Shown: piece by piece, positions 55,603 to 60,151 of the stretch
How positions within the stretch are numbered: position 1 is the first letter of the stretch
How the letters are laid out: each line of letters begins with the position of its first letter
NCBI GenBank assembly: GCA_947377275.1
Contig: CANCFV010000009.1
Coordinates: forward strand, 1 to 60,151
Length of the DNA: 60,151 bases
Direction of reading: 5' to 3'
Source: Burkholderiales bacterium
Lineage (GTDB): Bacteria; Pseudomonadota; Gammaproteobacteria; Burkholderiales; Burkholderiaceae_C
Translations under genes and position numbers: made by a program
The notes under the pieces: model-generated
What the model was told of the DNA's origin: nothing
Databases searched by the model: none
Seen by the model: only the letters and a program-made list of their open reading frames with translations

Positions 55603-56397
55603 ATGGCACTGCACAAAGCAAGCTCGTTCAAAACAGGTGATGTGGCGCCACCAGCTGCATCAGCTGACTCCGTTGCAACCGTTCGCATCGAACTTTGGGA
55701 CCTCCCTCTCCGCGTCTTTCACTGGTCTTTGCTTGCCGCCGTGGCTGCTGCCATCGTCACGGGCGAGATCGGCGGCGCGTGGATCGAGTGGCATGCCAAA
55801 GCAGGCATCACCATCGTGGGCTTGCTTGCCTTTCGTGTGGTGTGGGGCCTGATTGGGCCGACGCCTGCACGCTTCATTGCATTTGCACCGACGCCCGGCA
55901 AGCTGTTGGCCTATGTTCAAGGACGGTGGCGTGGCGTAGGTCACAACCCGCTGGGCGCCCTGTCTGTGTTTGCGCTGTTGGGGCTGCTGGCTTTTCAGGC
56001 AGGGTCTGGTTTGCTGAGCAACGACGACATTTCGTTCGCTGGTCCGCTGGCCTTCCTGATTGGTGACGAGGCCTCGCACGCCATCACCAACTGGCATCAC
56101 CAAAGTGCAACGGTGTTGTTCGTGTTGCTGGGCCTGCACGTGGCCGCGATCCTTTTTTATACCCACGTCAAAAAGGACAAGCTGGTGCGCCCCATGGTCA
56201 CTGGCTGGAAAGATGTGCCGGCTGACTTGCCAAAGCCACAGCGCGCACGCCGCATCTCATTGGCGATGGCGATCGCAGTTGGTGTGGGCGCGGCCTATGG
56301 CGCCAGCGGCGCTTGGGTCGCAAAAGACCCCGCTCCGGTGCCGCCAAGCAGCACGCCTGCAGACAAGGCTTCCACCGACAAGGCACCAGCCTGGTAG
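55603..56397 (+). CDS. Cytochrome b561-type membrane protein
   Basis: A 264-aa inner-membrane diheme cytochrome b of the bacterial b561/Ni-hydrogenase cytochrome b family. Four to five membrane segments; likely heme-ligating His in VFHWSLL, EWHAKAG, HHQSATV and LGLHVAAI. The segment WDLPLRVFHW is the family N-terminal signature. A C-terminal extra segment ends in a Pro/Ser/Lys-rich tail. It would pass quinol electrons to periplasmic c-type cytochromes or an oxidoreductase. Three Met, no Cys. Confidence 0.88.
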   Translation: MALHKASSFKTGDVAPPAASADSVATVRIELWDLPLRVFHWSLLAAVAAAIVTGEIGGAWIEWHAKAGITIVGLLAFRVVWGLIGPTPARFIAFAPTPGKLLAYVQGRWRGVGHNPLGALSVFALLGLLAFQAGSGLLSNDDISFAGPLAFLIGDEASHAITNWHHQSATVLFVLLGLHVAAILFYTHVKKDKLVRPMVTGWKDVPADLPKPQRARRISLAMAIAVGVGAAYGASGAWVAKDPAPVPPSSTPADKASTDKAPAW

Positions 56398-56511
56398 GCC
56401 CATGCCCATTCATTCGCCCAGCGAATAACAAAGCATTTTTTCATTCGTACTTGTTGGGTGGCGCTGCTTTTAGCATCTCCTTATCACTTTTCACTTCTGC
56501 GAAAAAACTGT

Positions 56512-57543
56512 ATGTCGATCAAGTTTCAAACACGTCGTTCATTGACCACCCTGGCGCTGGCCACCGTTGCCAGCTTGGCCACCTTGGCCCCAGTGGTCGC
56601 ACAAGCCAAAGACATCACGCTGCTCAATGTGTCGTACGACCCCACACGTGAGCTCTACCAAGAAGTCAACGCGGCCTTTGCCAAGCAATGGAAGGCCAAG
56701 ACCGGTGACGACGTGACCGTCAAAGCCTCGCACGGTGGCTCGGGCAAGCAAGCACGCTCGGTGATCGACGGCCTCGAAGCCGACGTGGTCACCCTGGCCC
56801 TGGCCTATGACATCGACGCCATTGCAGAGAAAGGCCTCCTGGCAACTGACTGGCAAACGAAGTTCAAGAGCAACAGCACGCCTTACTCGTCCACCATCGT
56901 CTTCTTGGTCCGCAAAGGCAACCCCAAGAACATCAAGACCTGGGACGACGTGGTCAAGCCCAACAACAGCGTGATCACGGCCAACCCCAAAACCTCGGGC
57001 GGCGCACGCTGGGCTTACCTGGCCGCTTACGGCTACGCCCTCAAGAAGAACAACGGTGACGACGCCAAGGCGCGCGACTTCATCAAGAAGCTGTTCGAGC
57101 ACGTGCCCGTGTTGGACTCGGGCGCGCGTGGTGCCACGGTGTCCTTCTCTGAGCGCGGCTTGGGCGACGTCCTGCTGACATGGGAAAGCGAAGTCGGCCT
57201 GATCAAGAAAGAGTTTGGCGACGACAAGTTCGACGTGGTCTACCCATCGGTCAGCATCTTGGCTGAGCCGCCTGTGGCCATCGTCGACAAGGTGGTCGAC
57301 AAGCGTGGCACCCGCGCCGTGGCCCAGGCCTACATCGACTTCTTGTACACCGAGCAAGGCCAGGACCTGATCGGCAAGTACTACTACCGCCCGACCGACC
57401 CCAAGGCCGCAGCCAAGTACGCCAAGCAGTTCCCGAAGCTGAACCTCTTCACGGTGGACAACACCTTTGGCGGCTGGACCAAGGCCCAGAAAACACACTT
57501 CGCCGACGGCGGTGTGTTTGACCAGATCTACTTGAAGAAGTGA
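56512..57543 (+). CDS. sbp: Sulfate ABC transporter substrate-binding protein (Sbp/CysP)
   Basis: A 343-aa periplasmic sulfate receptor: signal peptide to AQA (about 32), then [52 protein letters not shown] and the GGARWAY block near 162, all diagnostic for Sbp/CysP. I start at MSIKFQ (56512), giving the proper signal. Met1 is the only Met and there is no Cys. The permease and ATPase genes (cysTWA) are not here; the gene ends in a strong terminator, so it stands as a single receptor gene. Sulfate-starvation control is expected. Confidence 0.93.
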   Translation: MSIKFQTRRSLTTLALATVASLATLAPVVAQAKDITLLNVSYDPTRELYQEVNAAFAKQWKAKTGDDVTVKASHGGSGKQARSVIDGLEADVVTLALAYDIDAIAEKGLLATDWQTKFKSNSTPYSSTIVFLVRKGNPKNIKTWDDVVKPNNSVITANPKTSGGARWAYLAAYGYALKKNNGDDAKARDFIKKLFEHVPVLDSGARGATVSFSERGLGDVLLTWESEVGLIKKEFGDDKFDVVYPSVSILAEPPVAIVDKVVDKRGTRAVAQAYIDFLYTEQGQDLIGKYYYRPTDPKAAAKYAKQFPKLNLFTVDNTFGGWTKAQKTHFADGGVFDQIYLKK

Positions 57544-57619
57544 GCTGATTCAGACGAATCGATGAACACATGAGTGGGGGTGTCTCGAGGGCCTCATCAG
57601 GAACCCTCGGACACGTTTC

Positions 57620-57655
57620 AGCGGCTTTGGCACACACGCCAAGGCCGCTTTTTTT
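57620..57655 (+). terminator. Intrinsic terminator after the sulfate receptor gene
   Basis: Stem AGCGGCTTTGGC and GCCAAGGCCGCT with one bulge or mismatch, loop ACACAC, followed by seven T. Located 77 bases after the sbp stop in the 208-base convergent gap. Confidence 0.9.
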
Positions 57656-57692
57656 ATGCTCGATGTGCTTCGTGTTCGATGAGCGCGATGCC

Positions 57693-57726
57693 AAAAAAAA
57701 GCCGCCGGACGGGATGTCGGCGGCTT
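57693..57726 (-). terminator. Intrinsic terminator of the sigma-54 activator gene
   Basis: On the minus strand, AAGCCGCCGAC pairs with GTCCGGCGGCTT around a short loop, followed by eight T (the A-run at 57693-57700 on the + strand). It lies 26 bases after the activator stop, back to back with the terminator of sbp. Confidence 0.88.
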
Positions 57727-57751
57727 GATGGGCTGGACCCTTGGGATCAGA

Positions 57752-58993
57752 TCATGCTGCACTCAGGTCAATGTCAGCGTTGGCTTCGTCGGCCCCCACA
57801 TGCTCGTCAAGGTGTTCACTTTTTCGGCTCAACAGGCCGTGGCGCAGCAACTGGGTACGCAACATGTTGCGGGTGATGCCCAGCACCTTGGCGGTCTTGA
57901 CCTGGTTCTGCCCAGCATAGGAAAACGCTGCATGAACCAAGCTGGACTCGACGGCATCAAACAAAGGCTGATGCCCTTCTTGAAGCAAAGCCTGCAATGC
58001 CGCACCCAAGAGCACCAAGCCGCCGCCAACGATCTCGGCATGGGCTTGTGATTCGCTGGGGCCGCCAGTGGTGGACAAGGGCGTCGCGCCCGCAGCTTGC
58101 GAATGCGATCTGTGAGCGGGCGTGGCATCGTCGACCTTGACGCCAAGGCCGCCGGCAATCAGCCCTGACTGCGACGAATGCCTGGGGGACGTCAATGGCA
58201 CCAACTTGATGTCGTCGATGCCAATGACGTTGTCCTTGCAGACAATCAAGGCATAGTGAATGACGTTTTCCAGCTCGCGGATGTTCCCAGGCCAGCTGTA
58301 GCTGAGCAAGGCATCTTGTGCCTGCGGGGTCAGCTCAACGTCGCCGAGGTGCAAGCGGCTGCGGTACACCGAGATGAAATGTTGAGCCAAAGGAACGATG
58401 TCATCGACCCTCTCACGCAGCGGTGGCAAGCGCACACTGGCCACGCTCAAGCGGTAGTAGAGGTCTGCACGGAAGTGCTGCGCTTCGACTGCTCGCGCGA
58501 GGTCAATGTTGGTGGCGGCAACCAGGCGCACATCCAGCGGGATTGCTTTGCGGGCACCGAGCCGAACGACTTGACGCTCTTGCAAAACACGCAACAGCTT
58601 GACCTGCAAGGCCATGGGCAAATCGCCGATTTCATCCAGGAACAAGGTCCCGCCGTTGGCGGCTTCAAACCAGCCTGAGCGGGCTTGCGAGGCGCCGGTG
58701 AAGGCACCGGCCTCGTGGCCAAACAATTCCGCGTCAATCAAAGTCTCACTGAAGGCACCACAGTTGACGGCCACAAAGGGCCCTTTACGGCCGCTGGTGG
58801 CATGCACATGTCGAGCAATCAACTCCTTGCCAGTGCCAGTCTCACCGACCACCAGCACGGTCGCATCGCTGCGCGCGATGCGCTCCACATCGCTCAGCAA
58901 GGCCAGCGACTTGGGATCGTGAAAGACCAAGGCCTTCGCCCGGATGGACAAGGTCGCATGGGCGGAGTCAGGCAGTGTCAGCAGTTTGTCCAT
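57752..58993 (-). CDS. sfnR: Sigma-54-dependent activator (SfnR-like)
   Basis: A 413-aa enhancer-binding protein without a receiver or sensor domain: about 35 residues of N-terminus, then the AAA+ domain with Walker A GETGTGKE (50-57), the sigma-54 contact loop GAFTGA (96-101), Walker [14 protein letters not shown], and a C-terminal Fis-type helix-turn-helix ([21 protein letters not shown]). SfnR of P. putida, which activates sulfone and organosulfur genes under sulfate limitation, has this architecture. With no sensor it is probably controlled by its own level. The sigma-54 promoter at 49.5 kb is a likely target. Start at ATG 58993; a TTG at 59017 directly abuts the upstream stop. Confidence 0.85.
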   Translation of the reverse strand: MDKLLTLPDSAHATLSIRAKALVFHDPKSLALLSDVERIARSDATVLVVGETGTGKELIARHVHATSGRKGPFVAVNCGAFSETLIDAELFGHEAGAFTGASQARSGWFEAANGGTLFLDEIGDLPMALQVKLLRVLQERQVVRLGARKAIPLDVRLVAATNIDLARAVEAQHFRADLYYRLSVASVRLPPLRERVDDIVPLAQHFISVYRSRLHLGDVELTPQAQDALLSYSWPGNIRELENVIHYALIVCKDNVIGIDDIKLVPLTSPRHSSQSGLIAGGLGVKVDDATPAHRSHSQAAGATPLSTTGGPSESQAHAEIVGGGLVLLGAALQALLQEGHQPLFDAVESSLVHAAFSYAGQNQVKTAKVLGITRNMLRTQLLRHGLLSRKSEHLDEHVGADEANADIDLSAA

Positions 58994-59017
58994 GGGGGCG
59001 TCATCGAATGAAGGCAA

Positions 59018-59710
59018 TCAATCAAGCGAGATCCCATCGCGGATGAATACGAATGCATGGGCTTCGACCTGGCCTACGTTGCGCCAGATCAGCTCGTTGG
59101 TGGTTTGATACTGCAAGGCCTCTCGCGCTTTGACGACATGGGCCACATCGTCAACTTCGGCCAGCAATGCCCCGCATGACACCGCCAGGTTGATGCGTCG
59201 AGGAGAGTAAGAGACGGGCTGTCTCAGCAAGGCGCCAGGCCCAAGTCGCAACTCGTAAAAATCGTCGCGGCTGCGGCCATTGGCTTGCAGCAGAGAACGC
59301 ATTTCGGCCTCGCCGCGCTGCAAGCTTTCGTGGCTTTCTGCATCAGGCGAAAGCAGCAAGACTTGCGCTGCCACTGAGGCCTCCAGGAACCACGACACCG
59401 ACACGCCCAAGGCTTGCCCGATTTGCCACAGTGTCTTGATGCTCGGGACGCTCTTGCCTTGCTCTACCTGCCCCAGCATGGCCCGGGAGACACCGCTTTG
59501 GCGAGAAAGCGCCTCGAGCGACAGCCGGTGCTGCTTGCGCAAGCGGTGCAGGTTGCGCCCGACGATCGAGCCCACGTCCTCATTGACCGTGGGCCGAATC
59601 GGCTCAACGAACGTCGTCACAGACGAGCCCTTTGGCGGCGGCTGAATCCACTCGGTCCCGATGGAACGGCGGCGTGTGTGGTGTTCCCAAGCAGTGGTCA
59701 ATGTGCTCAT
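59018..59710 (-). CDS. XRE-family regulator with C-terminal cupin-like domain
   Basis: A 230-aa DNA-binding protein: about 48 residues of N-terminus, a helix-turn-helix (about 50-105; LSLEALSRQSGVSRAMLGQVEQGKSVPS is the HTH, and LGVSVSWFLE follows) and a C-terminal beta-rich region (about 150-225) of the cupin type used to sense small ligands. I start at MSTLTTAWEH (59710). It is directly upstream of the sigma-54 activator with no gap, so both are co-transcribed and may act in series. Ligand unknown. Confidence 0.82.
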   Translation of the reverse strand: MSTLTTAWEHHTRRRSIGTEWIQPPPKGSSVTTFVEPIRPTVNEDVGSIVGRNLHRLRKQHRLSLEALSRQSGVSRAMLGQVEQGKSVPSIKTLWQIGQALGVSVSWFLEASVAAQVLLLSPDAESHESLQRGEAEMRSLLQANGRSRDDFYELRLGPGALLRQPVSYSPRRINLAVSCGALLAEVDDVAHVVKAREALQYQTTNELIWRNVGQVEAHAFVFIRDGISLD

Positions 59711-59882
59711 GCTCCGATGCCCCCCAGAGGTCAACGACCTCCATGCAAGGGCACGACAGTAGTGAGTCCGCCCTGAACAACTCGTAAGCCATTGATCTGC
59801 AATGTGATTTCGGCTGAAGTGTGGTGCGATATTTGCAAGGAAACAAATACCGGCCCCGCGCTTTCTTGCAAACTCTGCAGCC

Positions 59883-60151
59883 ATGAAGCCCCACACCCGC
59901 ACCGCCCAGACCGCAGAGATGTTCCGTCCTCGCCTGGACGAGCAACTCAACATGAAGCACCCGCTGATTCGTTTGGCTGGGCTGATGGACTGGGGTTTGG
60001 TCGAGCATCACTTCGCGGGGCACTTCACTTCATGCCGTGGTCGGCCCGCTTTGCCGCCTCGGCTGGTGGCCGGCCTGCTGTACCTGCAACACGCCAACGA
60101 CGCGTCCGACGAGATGGTGGTCAACACCTGGCTGGAGAACCCGTACTGGCA
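59883..60151 (+). mobile_element. IS5-type transposase, N-terminal part cut by window end
   Basis: An open frame from ATG 59883 to the last base (89 codons). It begins MKPHTRTAQTAEMFRPRLDE and continues with LNMKHPLIRLAGLMDW, GRPALPPRLVAGLLYLQH and WLENPYWQ, which is the conserved N-terminal domain of IS5-family transposases. The left end of the element probably lies in 59755-59790 (a GAGTCCGCCCTGAAC segment there looks like an IS end), but the matching right repeat is outside the window. The element sits directly before the XRE-sfnR operon, pointing away from it. Confidence 0.75.

Overview
The window looks like chromosomal DNA of a Betaproteobacterium, most likely order Burkholderiales. It is high in GC, encodes TRAP transporter, c-type cytochrome maturation and Ssu sulfonate genes of beta-proteobacterial type, and is densely packed with tight translational overlaps. 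No tRNA, rRNA or CRISPR array was seen. Apart from the left edge (about 0-7 kb: two hypotheticals, a TRAP uptake system with a T component, an OmpA lipoprotein, a patatin-like protein) and the right edge (the start of an IS5-type transposase), almost everything reads as one sulfur-limitation island.

Layout. 7.2-11 kb (+): serine O-acetyltransferase, a family 2A encapsulin shell and its cysteine desulfurase cargo. 11.1-12.4 kb (+): a FadL-type outer-membrane channel. 12.5-22.3 kb (+): two sulfonate/organosulfur loci (DszC-like flavin monooxygenase plus ABC importer; then ssuE, two tandem ssuA, ssuD, ssuC, ssuB). 22.4-26.4 kb (-): metY, groEL, groES and an LsfA-type 1-Cys peroxiredoxin. 26.6-32.6 kb (-): ccmF-ccmG-ccmI-formylglycine-generating enzyme-arylsulfatase, coupled by 4-base overlaps. 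32.8-49.1 kb (-): a run of 13 genes (MBL hydrolase, RND efflux pump, lectin-fold protein, cytochrome c', dienelactone hydrolase, SMP-30 lactonase, peroxiredoxin, two cytochromes c, DUF1501, DUF1549/DUF1553). 49.6-57.5 kb (+): outer-membrane porin and an AtsRBC-like importer, then a rhodanese-fold protein, a cytochrome b and a sulfate-binding protein. 57.8-59.7 kb (-): a sigma-54 activator of the SfnR kind and an XRE-cupin regulator.

How it fits together (inference). When sulfate is scarce the cell would take up sulfonates and sulfate esters through the porin/FadL channels and three ABC systems. It would release the sulfur with SsuD/SsuE, the DszC-like enzyme and the FGE-activated arylsulfatase, fix sulfide through O-acetylserine (EpsC) and O-acetylhomoserine (MetY), and store or buffer sulfur in the encapsulin/desulfurase compartment. 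One sigma-54 promoter, one sigma-54 activator and recurring CATATG-type palindromes in intergenic regions suggest shared control.

The most striking signal is compositional. Many proteins in this island are almost free of sulfur amino acids. GroEL (545 aa) and GroES (96 aa) have only the initiator Met and no Cys. The 548-aa porin, the sulfate-binding protein, one SsuA and SsuE likewise have only Met1. The peroxiredoxin and dienelactone hydrolase keep only Met1 and the catalytic Cys. The 781-aa DUF1549 protein keeps two Met and the two CxxCH cysteines. The TRAP binding protein at the left edge has 16 Met in 345 aa, so this is not a genome-wide habit. The island appears to encode a sulfur-sparing proteome that includes a sulfur-free chaperonin. 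All counts were made by eye from the translations.
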